This document shows positions 1 to 13,010 of a stretch of 64,000 nt of DNA, piece by piece. Under the pieces are notes generated by a model that was given only the letters and a program-made list of their open reading frames with translations, had not been told where the DNA came from and searched no databases. Each line of letters opens with the position of its first letter. The first letter of the stretch is position 1. A program made the translations under genes and the position numbers. The DNA comes from Trichinella spiralis (Eukaryota; Nematoda; Enoplea; Trichinellida; Trichinellidae): NCBI GenBank assembly GCA_000181795.3, contig CM012955.1:12270004-12334003 (forward strand), written 5' to 3'.

Positions 1-2693
1 CAAACGTAGTACGTGCGGTGAAAACCGGTTTTCTACGGTTGAAAATTCTGCGATCAATTGTGATTGGTGGTGTTCGGATTTAATTTTTGAATTGGAAATT
101 AATAAAAATATCTTACTTGAGCCATGATTGTGTGAATAAATTTGTCGTTTGTTGCCAATTGGATGTAATTGGTTGGTGGTGGTGGAGATGTTGAATTTGC
201 AGAGAAAAGGTATGAATGAAGAAAATGACGGTTGTTGGTTTGTTCTTGGAAAATGTTGGAAAAGCTCGCTAATGGGAATGGAGAAGTGGAAATTTGTTGA
301 CAGTGAATATTTCAGGTTTAGATGCACAATGCGTGCCGTCTGTTGGTGAACATCGAAGTAAGATTATGCTCAGATAGAGCGCAGTTGTTGTTGTTGTTGT
401 TGTTTTAATATAATCGAAAGTGCACGGAATTTGAATTTTTTTATACTCGGCTCGTTTATTTTTGAAAGATCGACTCGGTGAACGCCAATGGCATCTGGAT
501 GTGAGGGATGCATAGTGGCGAGACGAACGTACTGGGCGAAAAGAACAAGCAAAAGTCACTGAGCCTTGTCAGTTGTATTACGTTCGATCTCGTCGTCATT
601 TGAGTTGCAAAGCCAGCCGTCGAACGAGGCTCTCGAGCTCTATATTCTCCCACATAGAACCTTCTACTTTCATCCCGCCCAGCGTTTCATTCTTCCTTGA
701 CAAGTCGGTGATATGCCAAATCATGCCGGGGTCAAAAATTTCCCGGCCCATTACTCAATTTGACTAACGGTTCATCAGAGTATGCCAAAATGTGTCGCCC
801 TGACGTTGGCGTGGTTTTGGCAAATTGAAAATCAAAATTATTAGTTGGCCCGTTCAGATTCGGTTCCACACCACACCCACGACCTTGTTGTTCGGCTGTT
901 ACCAGTGGAAATCTCTTATTTTCGCCTAATTCCAAAGCGGCCCAGCCTAGAGCCGAAAATTGGGCCCGGCTCGAATTTATCATTAGTATCAATTGCAAAT
1001 TGAATTTATAGTTGAAAAATTGATTGGAAAATTATTTTCGCCTTCGTTGCTCGTTCGCTTGGTGCCGGTGTCGGCTTCTTTCAAAAATCAACCCCACCCC
1101 ACCCCAATCCCTCTCTCTCTCCCTTTTCTCCTTGAAGTTTCGACGCCATTCAAAAATTGCTTATTAGAGTAGAGAAAAATTGAAAAAAATCCCCCCCCCC
1201 CTAATTTGCCGAACATTTCGATTCAACTGTTGCAAATCCAATCAGTGATCGACAACTTACTGTGTGATGATGATGATACTGTATATATTTTTTTTCTCAT
1301 TATCAAAATTGATCTCTTCTTCTTCTTCTTCTTCTTCTTTTTTTGCAATTTTCAAATATTTCAATGATACAAAAATAAACATCTTATTTACATTCCGTTA
1401 TATTTTTATCCATTTCATGTACTAATTGAACAATATAAATTTGCAAATTGACGTTTTCACTGGGTTGGAGTAGAGTAATTTTTTTTCTGTTCAATCAACA
1501 AACACAAAATGATAAATGAACCTCTCGAACTTTGAAGATGCGAACTTTTGATTGATAAAAGGGAAATAAATTTTCATCATTAAATACTTCGACAACAATT
1601 TTCCATTCCATTCGAGCGTACTGTACATTTTTGTGTGTCAACCCTCCTCCCAGAACGTGAATTGCAACATTTGTGAAAACATTTTTTTTCTATTTGTTTA
1701 CATTAAACATTATTTTTCATTTGAACAAATTATTCATCTTTTTAAATTATCTGAAACTTATATATATATTTTTTTTGATCAAATTTAAAATTGAGCTTTT
1801 CGCTCGAAAAGGGTTATCAGACTTGGAAGCCAAAACAGTTGTTCTGATCGTTAGGTGGCATGATGATGTCTTGTGTCATTTGAAAATTTATCAACCCCAT
1901 TTTGCTTGAGCTGCGTGCGGATGCTGAGAAAAGCCGCCCGTTTCATGTTTCATCATCATCATCGTCGTATATATATATATAATATGCACGGCCGTGATTG
2001 TTCAATATATTTTATTTTATTATTAAATTGACGTGGTAGCAGAAAAAAAAAGTAATAACGCAATTCGCACAACGACGTTGTTCTCAAATTTTGCTATTTT
2101 CTTTATGGCATCTTTGGAATTTGATCATTTTATATTTATTCAACCCCCCCCCTTTTCTTTTTGCTTTTTCATTGGTTACCAATCGATAAAAAAATATGTA
2201 AATTCAAAATTGAAAAATAGTCCTATTTACAATTTGCATATTTTTGTTTTTCAAAAATTTACAACAATACTCGACTAACGTTACCTAGAAGTCGACTAAC
2301 GCTGCTACGTCAAAAATCGTTGCGACATCAAATTTCATTTCTAATATCAAAATAACTATTGAAATAAAGCTCAATTACCAATTTTATTCTCTAATATCAG
2401 CAATTGAACCACTTTTATTTCGCGTCTCTATAGATAGGCAACGTTTCCAAATAGCTTCTGTCTGACTTTTATTATTAAAATGAAATTCTTTTTTTTCTTC
2501 TTCTTCGTTTTTCCTATCAATCAACAACTATTTATTCAAAATGTATACTATAAACACTGACCGGATCAATTTCCAATCAAAATATTTCATCGTTATCAAA
2601 CACTCTTCAATTTTTACATATTCATGATCAAATAATGCAAATTTGCTGCTTAGAAAAGCGACGTGTTCAATGTTCGTGTAAATTTTCCACTTT
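1..2693. other. Spacer without supported gene
   Basis: No coding exon could be supported here on either strand. The first kilobase is somewhat richer in G+C and CpG than what follows and could be promoter or 5' flank of a gene outside the window, but no splice-linked reading frame was found. It holds simple tracts: a GTT run near 388-405, a TTC run at about 1314-1340, an 11-base C run at 1191-1201 and a C run near 2143-2152. The last 160 bases are the 3' flank of the minus-strand SEH1 gene. Confidence 0.6.
2531..2536 (-). terminator. Candidate poly(A) signal of SEH1 gene
   Basis: An AATAAA on the minus strand lies about 160 nt past the SEH1 stop codon. Position and hexamer fit a cleavage/polyadenylation signal, but AATAAA is common by chance in AT-rich DNA. 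Confidence 0.4.
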
Positions 2694-4396
2694 TCAATCT
2701 TGTTCAACCGATTCCGAAGCATCATCTTTTTCTAAATTATTACTACTACCGGCTTCTACGTCATCGAACTCTTCCTTTTTCATAGAACGGAAAAACGACC
2801 ATTCATTATTCCTTCCCCCTAAAATAAAGAAAAAAAAATTTTCAATTACTCGTTTCTTGTCATTATGTTCATTCTTTATGGGCATTTGAAATAATACAAT
2901 CGCACACGTGGTATAAATTAAAGAATATAATTGTAAAAATTAATAAAAACCATTTAAAACACATACTTTGAAATAATTTCAAGTCAAAATCACCGCTGGG
3001 AACGGCAAGCAGCAAACTTCCGCATCCATTATAGGACACGCTACTGTACTGAAATCGAACAGGCAATTAATTATGCCAATGCTGTGCTATGCTATCAAAC
3101 ATTTTTCCTCCCTTACTTCATCAAGATCTTCGCCGAGAGTTTCGTGACAAAGCAAATGCAAATTTTTCTCATTTTCCTTGTCCAATGCGCTAGAAAATAT
3201 ATCAATTTAACATTTCTTTACACAACATGAATATGCAAATTTACTAGTACCGGTTAATCTCAAATTTCATTACATGTACCACTTCCGAAGCTATTGCAAT
3301 TTCATAGTCGATTTTATGACTGGCTGGAGAGAATTGGACTTTGTTAATATATGGAAATTGTGGATGTTCAATCAATTCCTCGGTATAATATCTGAAAATA
3401 TGAAAATGCAACTCTGCTATTAAGAATTAATTCAACTAAATTTACTGGACACTAGAGTCAAATAAATATGACATCAACTTTTTGCCGGTGAACGATTTAT
3501 CACTTACTGAAACAATCAACATTGGTGGTACGTCTCTGAAATAAAATGTTCTGCAAAATTTATAACGCTGAATTTGATCACAATTTTATTCACCTATCAC
3601 TAGACCAAACAACCCAGTCATCGATTGTCATTGACAATGGAATTGTTGTCAGCCGAATCCAACGGTTCAAATCCAATTCATCCGGTGCTCGGTACAAGTG
3701 AATTTCTTTCTTCACATCCCAAATAGCCTAAAAATAATTCTATAAATGAATGTATACAAAAGTTCACTTACAATTATAAAACCCAAATGATACGATGCAA
3801 AGTCAAAGTTATCGACATGACGAAATTTCAAATCCATTTTTCCTGATAATTTGTATTCTTTTTCATTTCCGACGCTGTTGGCTTCTGAAAAATTGCATCT
3901 TGTTTTCACGAATGAGCATGAGCAAGATTGTAATTTCAAATTTTACTAGATTCATCCCAAAATTCAATGTAACCTTCGATGCTCCACACGGCCAAAGTAT
4001 TTCTATACGGAGACGGATACCACCTCAACGACAGCACATCGATGTAAGAGACCTTTAAAAAAACGAATTATTACAATTATTATCATTAAACAATGAGCTT
4101 ACAAGAAATTGCACAATTTCTTCACTGTCATCTTGCAATAATCTTGTCACCTGCAAAAATTTTACATTCGGCACACAAACGCATAAAGTCAATCACAAAA
4201 CCAAGAATTGAATAAAAAACAAAATCAAAATCAAACCTGAATGGTGCTATCTCCCAAGTAGATTGCAATTCGGCAATCTTTCTGTGCGTATATCATCTGA
4301 ATATCATTTCTTCACATATATTAGCAAAAAATGTTACATTTTGAGCAACTTCACCTTCTCATCAACTTCCATTCCAGCATCATTTTCGTTTGACAT
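2694..4396 (-). CDS. SEH1L: SEH1-like nucleoporin / GATOR2 WD40 protein
   Basis: Eleven exons on the minus strand: 4396-4355, 4296-4237, 4150-4103, 4052-3947, 3884-3772, 3727-3594, 3535-3446, 3391-3251, 3189-3117, 3048-2967, 2818-2694. All introns are GT-AG, phases close exactly, and the product is 337 residues (human SEH1 is 360). Landmarks in order: a blade ending GYIEFWDES; HLYRAPDELDLNRWI, which mirrors the SEH1 motif RIYEAPDVMNLSQW; a blade with AIASEVVHVMKFE; YSSVSYNGCGSLLLAVPSGD, matching the VSWN-type blade; then NNEW and an acidic tail. Known role: SEH1 is an open beta-propeller in the Nup107-160 nuclear-pore complex and in GATOR2, which acts on TORC1. The start is the first ATG of the short first exon; an extra 5' exon cannot be excluded. 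The sequence is strongly diverged, so identity rests on motif order, length and spacing. Confidence 0.82.
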
Positions 4397-7300
4397 ATTG
4401 AAAGTCGAATGCAATCACGTAACCACGTAGTATATTTTCTTGGAAAATTTAAAAAATACTCTGTTATCAAATTTTCAATAATTCCTAACAATTTTTAATT
4501 GAAAATACGCAAATAATTTTGGGCAACCGAATAACAATTCACTGAATTACTGTACAATTAGGTAATATCTTTTACAGTATATTATTTTTAAAATTTCACG
4601 AATATACCAGTCAATATTTCTAACAAATAAACAAATAAATAATTTAAAAAGTCATAATTATTGCAATTAAATTTATTTTTTCGTACAAACATAAAACTTA
4701 AACGTATTTCCAGTTTTCAATTATCGATAAATGGCTCATTAATGAATTCTATAAATAAAAATATTCTCATTGCATGTATTTATTCAAAATATTATTTTAT
4801 TTTAAAAATTTTAAATTTCATTTGTTATTGTAAAAAATAAATATTTTTAAAGTTACAGTCTGAAAATGTGAAAATCAGGCATGTAATTAGCATATGTGGA
4901 TTTGCTTTTTTCAAGTTTTTGTTAAAAGTTAAAAAGTGTAAAATATATATTATATATTTTAAGATATAAAACGATTAATTTAAATATAGTAATAATATTA
5001 CAAAGATGAGAAACTGCAATGGAAATGAAGTAGAAGAATTGAAACTGAATAAATTCAATTATTTTGCTATTTTCATTTGAAAAGTTTTAAATAACTTGAA
5101 CAACTCTTGAAATTCCAGTAAGCTGCATATTCAAGCTGTAAGTAAATAATCTAGTTAACAGGTGTTTTCAATAAGCACACGCAAGTTAGCAGTTGCTCAA
5201 TCAAAGACTGCACACAGTACTTTGCAATTGTTGTTAATCGCTTTTCTAAATCAGAGCAGAATATGAGATTAATTATTTCTAATCGCAATTTCATACTTAC
5301 ATGATAAAAATAATATAATTAATTGCGTGTGCATTAAACTGATTTCAATGAGAATTATGAAAAATTTCTCAAATTGCAAACTTTTAAGTAAATAATGTTC
5401 GAATATTCTAATCAAGGTAATCTGTAATTTTGAATTTAAAAAAGTGTATTCATTTTATATGATATGATCAATACTAGTTATTTTTCAAAAAAAAGCATTA
5501 TGCCAGTTTTTTGCACAACAGACAAAAAATGTGCCTGTTACTTTTAAAATATCGTTAATTGATTTTGTAAATTTTATTTTTATTATTTTTTCCACTGAAA
5601 ATCGTTTGCCAAGTTGGAAAAGTTTTCATCGAAAAAAAAAGAGAAGTTTATTTTTCAACATCATGTCGTCATGATTTATAAACAAATTTGTTGCAAAACT
5701 GGTATTCACACTACGTTCAGTATAGCAAATGTAAACTAATCTCACAGAGAAAATATCGATTTTATAAATTACTGTAATGTTCGACTGAAAATTTGCTGAA
5801 AATTGCCGTGAAAGAAAAGAAAAGAATAATAAATAAAATTGTACATTTGCTAAAATGGAATACTTCTGCTGAACTGTATCTGTTCATCTATCGTAATATA
5901 TTTATGCAAATATTCGACAAAATCATGGGTCATTATGGAAAATTGTAAATTATAGATACTTTTGAAAAGTTTCAAATGCAAAATACAAATGCTCAACATT
6001 GTAGTTGATAATTTTTTTTTTCTAGATTAATATATAAAATTAGATTGGTGATTGGAATTTTCATTTTGCACAACAGATAAACTCCATTGCGAAAAGTAAT
6101 GCAATGAGGGAAAACAGCTCGAATTCAGCGTTATTTCTTGAACAACACCAAATGTATACTTTGCAATGAACATGGTGATTGCAGTTGAAAATTTGATAAT
6201 TATTTTCAAGAAAACGGTTATTAATAATAAAAATAATATTTTTCCTGTGAAATAATTTCAATATCAATAAACTATCCTGATGAAGGAATATTTGTGTTTT
6301 TCTTTTTTAATTACAAAATTTACATTTGTCAATACATTAGGATACTGTTTGTTTGATCGATGTTCGTTTTGTGTAACCTAAGTTTCGTCGTTTCCATGGC
6401 AGCGAGTGTACAGTATGATAATAGAAATGACCCAGTTGTGAGCAGCCTGCCCTTTTTTATTGCTGATACTGTCAAGTGAAAATTGTGGAGACAGTTTGCC
6501 ATTGTGGACAACTTTTTCCCGTTGTCTAGTGATTTGCATAAATATATTTTTTGATTTAATAAAAAGAAAATTACATTTGAATTTCTACCAACTGTAATTT
6601 GCTTTCTGCTTTGAAAGTATCACTGACTGCATGAAAAGTTGGAATTGTTGTCGAAGGCAAATTTGAAATTCACTTCCAGTTGTGCATGATGCATTTGAAA
6701 CGACGCGTGCAGCCAACGCTGAAGTGACGCAGTTCAAACTGGTGACAGTTGTGTGTACAAAAACAATTGCAATAGACCAAAAGTGAGCAATTGAAATTCC
6801 ATACTTATATTCACATTATTATAAAGTAAGCATTGTATATATATTATTTTTTTATTTGTAAACTTATTCCAATTATTCATAAATTATAAATTTTTAAACG
6901 TACAACCGTTACAGATAATGAAAATTAAAAAAAATTTTTTTCTTCCTCTACAAATACAGTTTGTTCATTTTCATTTACTGTTCAACTTTTCCAACTGTAG
7001 AATACAGTTTAAAAGAAATATTATTAAAAATTAACGGTATATTTGGAAAAATTATTTTGTTTATCATATAACTTTGGAAAAGGTAGTTTTTGATTGGATC
7101 AGTTTTCAATAAAGACCGTACCAAGGACATCGAAGGTTACATACACCCACAAAACTGGTCCAATTGAATGCTTCAATTTCGGTTATTATTTATGATGCTT
7201 CCCACTCTAGCTACCCCTACTTACTTTCAATTGGTTAATATTTGAAATTTTGTTTATTGTTTTTAAAAATATTTTATCAATCAATCAAGTTGTTGTTGTT

Positions 7301-7849
7301 GCTGTTCAGTGAACAGGTAAAGTTTGCATTTTGAAAACTGGCTCCCATTTTCTTGCATCAGCATGCATGCTTGACTAGGTTCTTTTTTCAAGATCGATGC
7401 ATTTTCCTTGTGCGGATTGTCAAAGTATCCAGTTGATTAATGGGACAAATGAAATGAATAATTCTCTACCAGTTTTGTGTTGGTGATCGATTGTAGATTT
7501 TTGGACATTTCTTTCCCATATTCAGTGCATTCTTCTATCTGAGTTGTGGAAATTTTGTACTACAGTATGAATTGAATTGCAACATTCCACTGATTCATAC
7601 GTCAACTTTACTACCTCTGTCAATCGGATGTGGGAGAATTTTGCAAATTGAATTGCAATTTTTAACAGTGTACACAATACAGCTATTATCAAAGCACGCA
7701 GTGCAATGATGATTGTTCCAGTTGAATATATTTGCCGCTGCGCGTTTTCACCATTGATCATTGTTGACATTAGCGAGATTAATTTCATTTTGTTTGAAAA
7801 TTTCCCCATTGCAGCCCAATCGAGCGTTGTTGCACAAGGGGGAAAACAA
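4397..7849. other. AT-rich divergent intergenic region
   Basis: This stretch separates the minus-strand SEH1 gene from the plus-strand fasciclin gene, so it should hold both promoters. It is very AT-rich, with no reading frame that links to plausible splice sites. An acceptor-like TTGCAG at 7809-7814, 35 nt before the fasciclin start codon, may end a 5' UTR intron or be a trans-splice site. Confidence 0.6.
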
Positions 7850-10782
7850 ATGATTCTAAGCGGTGCAATTTCCCTTTTCGCCTGTACAATTATCAATTTC
7901 ACCCTGGCCAATCACTTGCTAACCGAACTTGAACGTATCGATGATTTATCCGAGGTATGAGATGAAAAAAATTATTTTTCCAATATTGCATACATGTGTA
8001 GGGTTGAAATTTCAGTTTCGACGTCTTGTCAAAGAATACACCGTCTCGCAGTCTTATTTGGAAGATTACCACGCCCAGTTGACCATTTTCGCCCCGGTCG
8101 ACGATGTGTTCATACGATTTCCAGAATATCGTTCCATGACGTTGAAAGAACTGCTCGAACATTTTGGTAACTTTTTCACATTTGCATTTTTATCATTCAT
8201 GTGGAAAAATATTTTCATGAATCTCTTTTTTACAGTTGATCAGCAAATACCGGATGTTGTCAAAGGATTTAAAGAACGAAAAACTCTCTATTTGAATACC
8301 GTAAGAAATGGGCCAATGTACGTTTCTCAGTTTGAAAATAATCCAGGAAATATGGTATTGTTATTCGGTTATCTTTTTTTTATATTTTATTGGGAAAAAA
8401 AAAATTTTTTTTTCCCCATTAGTCATATTTTGCCAACAACGGCCGGGTCTGCAATCACGTATCGAATAATTGGGCAATAATAAGTCAAAGCCAATTTTTG
8501 TACAAAATTTGCTCACCAATTGGTCAGCAAGCGTTTCCAGGTGTCGCTTTCGACTTGATCAAGGTGAACAAGCAGGAGATGTTCGAAGGGAAACGCTACG
8601 ACAACCAACAGCTAACGTACCGTATTTATTATTATTATTTTCACGTGATTGCCAATGATATTTGCATAATTTTGCAGCTATTTGCGCGATGTGATGTTAC
8701 GCTTTCCGGACGTTTCGCTAATTATCTACGGAGGTTCAGGGTGGAACCAATTTCATACATTTTTTCTGCCAGTCAACAAAGCATTTCACAAGCTCTACAA
8801 ACGAGATGCAGTTGATCGAGATGTAAATTTATGAATTTTTTGCATTGAAATATATTTTTTAATTTCAACAAATAGGTCTTACTGGCTCATGTGACCGGTG
8901 CTGGTAGAGTTCTGTTCACAGAATCTTGGCTGTACGATTATGGTCTTCATTATTATCCTTCGCTGAGGTTGGCCATGAATGTTATCGAAGACAATTTCAA
9001 ATTGATGCTCACGATGCGCAATTTGACTGATCGTAAAACCGGCCGATGGCAAAGTAAGCTGCTTTTTCGAATGTTGCTTGCATTTGGCCCATCTGAAAAT
9101 TCCAATCCATTCCAGTATACGCTGTCAGTACACTGTTGGAACGGTATGAAAAGTTTCGGAGGGGTTCAGTTTGGGCAAAAATTGTCGTTCCCAATATTCC
9201 GGTCCGAAATGGCGTTGTGCATCTAATTGACCAAGTTTTGGGAGTCGTTTCCAACACTATCGACCAAATTTTGATGGAACACGACCAAGCTACGTATGTG
9301 AATAATTATTGTAGTTTTTTACATTTCCAAAAAAAATAGAAATTTTCTTTTCCAGCACACTCATCACCTATATCCGCACCATTGGCAGTGCTGTGCAAAC
9401 GTTTCTCACCGCTACTGGAGGATTGGTCACATTCTTTGCTCCAATTAACGAAGCATTCGATCGCATTCCTGAAGCTGTGGAAAGGCGACTACTCCGGGAT
9501 CGTGTTTGGTTAGAGCAGGTGAAATTGTTGTATACAAATTTTTATTGAACTTTATTTTCTTTTTTGTAATCTGTACTTGAACTGAAGTCGAAACAATCTC
9601 GACAAACATTAGATGATAAAATTATTTCCATTTATAGTTAACATGTTTCATAGTTGAATGGAACAATTTTATTTTGATTTTTAACAAATTTCAATTCAGA
9701 TATTAAAGTTGCATATTGTTCCGTCGAAAGATTTTACCACTGATCAGATAACGAACGAAACATTAGCGAACACCATTGACAATATGCAACATTTGCGATT
9801 TATTCGTGGTGAATGGCCAAAAAATAACATAAGTACATTCTTGTTGATTATTGTATATTTTGAAACAATATTAGATATTTTAAAAAAAAACTAATTTGAT
9901 CAATTAATCATTGCAGCGTATTATGTAATTGGAGGCGGTGTTAAAGCAGCAATTTGGCAAGAAGATGTATCGGCCGTGAATGGAATTATTCATTTCATAG
10001 ATCGTGTACTTGGTGTCCCTTATCAAAATATGTACGACATCATTCAAAACGATTCGTCATTACAGTAAGTTGGAACATTTGGTTTTTTTTCTATCGATTC
10101 ACACATAATTCATATTTTTCCAACAACACAGAACGACATATCGAGCATTGAGCAACATGGAATTACGTTTCACTTTGTCTCCGTGGGAAGTTCTGAACAC
10201 TAGGCATAATTTCACCTTCTTTGTGCCAACTGACGACGCGTGGGCCAAAATACCGGCACCATTGCGGACAAAAATGTTCGACGGTTCCAATAACAGAGCG
10301 TTGCAGTTTGTTAGTTTTTTTTTCGAAAAAAAACAAATCAAATTTGCATTCAATTAAAATATTATTTTTCATTTTACAATATTTCCAGGTAATGAAGCGA
10401 CATTTGATTCAAGGTTCCGCCCTGCGATTGCCCGACTTGCGAGAACGAACGTACATCATGATGAACGATCAGAGGGTTATGGTGAGACGAGTTGGAAAGC
10501 GTAAGCGAATGATTGAATTAATTAATTTTTAATTATTGCTTATCCGTGTCGAGCTCCCATTGGTCATATTTAGATTTTGAATTGTTCTGGCCTTATGGAA
10601 ACATTGTCGCTCAACTAGTCGAAGGAGGTGAAATAGCGGCGATCAATGGATTTATGCACAAAATCGACAACGTTATGATTTTGCAAGAAGATCTTCACGC
10701 GGGCACGGCTACGCTGTCCTGCAATCTGATGATACTTTTTCTCCCATCACTGCTGTTGATTCTCAGCAATCAGTTGCAGTGA
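7850..10782 (+). CDS. Fasciclin I-like GPI-anchored protein, four FAS1 domains
   Basis: Thirteen exons: 7850-7954, 8016-8166, 8236-8354, 8423-8616, 8678-8822, 8876-9053, 9116-9293, 9356-9518, 9700-9832, 9917-10064, 10132-10309, 10389-10500, 10574-10782. The product is 670 residues. The start is the ATG opening a hydrophobic signal peptide of about 20 residues. FAS1 repeats lie at roughly 35-160, 175-325, 340-485 and 495-640. Visible FAS1 signatures are TIFAPVDDVF, VTFFAPINEAFDRIP and FTFFVPTDDAW, with the paired NGIIHFIDRVLG-type and NGVVHLIDQVLG motifs. Potential N-glycosylation sites include NLTD and NITY. The C-terminus is a hydrophobic stretch (CNLMILFLPSLLLIL) ending NQLQ, a GPI-attachment type tail. 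Insect fasciclin I has the same plan of four FAS1 repeats plus GPI anchor and mediates homophilic adhesion. A cell-surface adhesion role here is inferred. Confidence 0.85.
8392..8417. repeat. Poly-A/poly-T palindrome at intron 3 acceptor
   Basis: GGG, ten A, nine T, then CCCC form a near-perfect inverted repeat ending five bases before the acceptor AG at 8421-8422 of fasciclin intron 3. In RNA it could fold into a hairpin that contains the polypyrimidine tract. Confidence 0.8.
10314..10334. repeat. Palindrome T9-CG-A8 in fasciclin intron 11
   Basis: G, nine T, CG, eight A, C form an inverted repeat just inside the donor (GT at 10310) of the 10310-10388 intron. It has the same general design as the palindrome in intron 3, with the tracts in the opposite order. 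Confidence 0.75.
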
Positions 10783-11608
10783 GAACCTAATTACCATTAT
10801 TGCTGTCTTCACAAAAAACAAAATCAGGTGCGATAAATTTATTTATGTTATTATTATTATTATTATTGTTGTTTTTATCTTCATTATTCAAATTCTCTTT
10901 TATGCTTGTCCGCTATCGGAAAGCTTTTACTTTTTCAATCAAAATTTATTTACCATGCCACAGTATAATATTAAAGAAGATAAAGTTTTAAAACATGTTT
11001 CACTTTTTTTTCTTCTTAATTGTTTTTTATGGGGATGAAGTTTTTCATTTTTCGTTCATTCTATGCAAAACTTTTCCACTCCGTTGTACCTAATTTTCAG
11101 TTTCAGTTACATTTCTTTTCTTAAAGATTTCATAGCGTTTTCGATATCAGCAGTATGGTTTGAAATCAATTTTACATTTTCAATAGCTCAGAGATTATTA
11201 ATTTTCACCTCACATTCCGATATGCTAGATGATTTGGAAGGATTAAAAAAAACCTTTTTTTCATTTAATCTTTTCAGTTCAGCAGACGTCATATTTTAAT
11301 TTAAAAAAATTCTGCATAAACTTCACCTCGAAAGTGGATGTATAATTTACGTTAATGCGGGTGTTAATGTTCGTGAATAATATGATTTGATCATTTTCAA
11401 AATTGCGCACAACCTAGTTCGCTCAATTGGAAATATTAATTTCGAGTCCCATTTTAGTTCATTACACGAACATTTGTACGAAATGAATAATAAATAAGTT
11501 TAAATTTCACGTCTACTGTAGACGCGGTCGGATAAAAGTACGAAAAATGAATTTGAGATCAAGAAAGAGAAGAAATTTTTTTTATTTTCAATTTTCAGCT
11601 AAATTTAT

Positions 11609-11635
11609 GAATGAAAAAAAAACTTTTTTTTTCAT
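11609..11635. repeat. A9CT9 hairpin, copy 1
   Basis: GAATG, nine A, C, nine T, CAT is almost fully self-complementary around the central C. About 22 bases are identical to the element near 12982, so the two look like copies of one short element rather than independent homopolymers. Confidence 0.7.
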
Positions 11636-12981
11636 TAAATCCACTCGTGTAGGTTTTTTGTTTTTCACTTTTTTGTAACTTCTTTTCAAATCTATTTGAT
11701 AAATGCGACAAAAAATGATTTGTTGTGATCAACGGGACTTTGTTTCAGGTGAAAAATTCAATTTGAAACATTGTTGAACTTTATTTTTTTTTAATCAGAT
11801 TTTCTACAGAAAACGTGACCTACAAAAATTGTTCAATTTTTAAGAAAAAACAGGGTGTTTGCAAGTGGATAGTCCAATTTGTTTGATCGCGGCAATTCTA
11901 GAGAAGCTTGCACGGTGTTGTTGTTCACTTTGAAAACTTGTTGAACTGTTTTAAATTCCGTGAACGATTGCATTTTTTTACCAATCAATAAGAAGAAATT
12001 TAAATTTGTTTAGTTTGTATTTGAATTTTCACCAAACGACCGTGTTGGTTTAATATTGTCGGGCTTGGGCCGTGTCAGCAATTGGGCAAATAGTCAAGCG
12101 GTTGGTTGAACAAGTGAACATTTTTGTTCGATTAAAATAAAAAAAATATGAAATTGAAGAAAAAAGCAATGGATTTTATGCAGTATCAAATTTTCGTCCA
12201 TCGACTGGCGAGAAATTATTCTCTCCCAGACAAGGGATATTGTGGATGTGAATGTAAATTGTTTTTTTTTTGGAAAATGCGGTTGCAATGGAACTATGGG
12301 ATAATGATAGTTTGAGTTTCGAAAATGACACACCCACAGAGCATTGAATTGTGGTATTTTGAAGAAGTGAAAATTTCCACTTGCCAGTTTGCTGACCCCG
12401 GCTGCTCTGCCGAATGTCGAATGCAAATAATGCTAGCATGATTGATGTATATGTCTGCAGCGGAAAAGTTCTTTCTCAGTTGTTGGAGGTCTTAGTTGAT
12501 GTTTGCATTGTATATGAGGTGATTTTCTTGAACGATTGACCGAACGGAATTGAGCAGCATTGGCTGACTGACTGGTCGGTTGGGTATGTTTGTTGTTGGA
12601 ATACTCTTGAGAAATACTGGTCCATTGCAGAAATACAGAATACAGCTTTTTCCAACAATACTACACTCGACTGAAATGCTTAAATTCAATTCCACTGCTT
12701 TTCATTTGTTGTTTTTCTATTTTATCTTCGATAAATATTGCCGAATATTAATTTTTAATTTTTATGCTGAATATAATTATTCTATTATTTGTATTTTTTT
12801 TTCTTATTTTAGACTCTGTCCGGTGAACAGGATCCAAACATTTCCATTTGCAGGTAGTAGTAGTAGCATTTTTATGTTCTTTTTAAAAAAATAGTTCATT
12901 TATTTACGAAAATTTGCTTAATTGAGATTTGATTAGAAAATTCACTTCTTTTCATCTCTTCATTGTTAATTCTTTAGGTGT

Positions 12982-13010
12982 GAATGAAAAAAAAACTTTT
13001 TTTTCTTTCA
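12982..13010. repeat. A9CT8 hairpin, copy 2
   Basis: GAATG, nine A, C, eight T, then CTTTCAATTC. The left arm and loop match copy 1 near 11609, and the right arm has drifted. Confidence 0.7.

Noticed and set aside
732-998. 88-codon minus-strand frame near the window start
   Set aside because: No homology recognised and no splice sites linking it to other exons. Higher GC alone does not make it coding.
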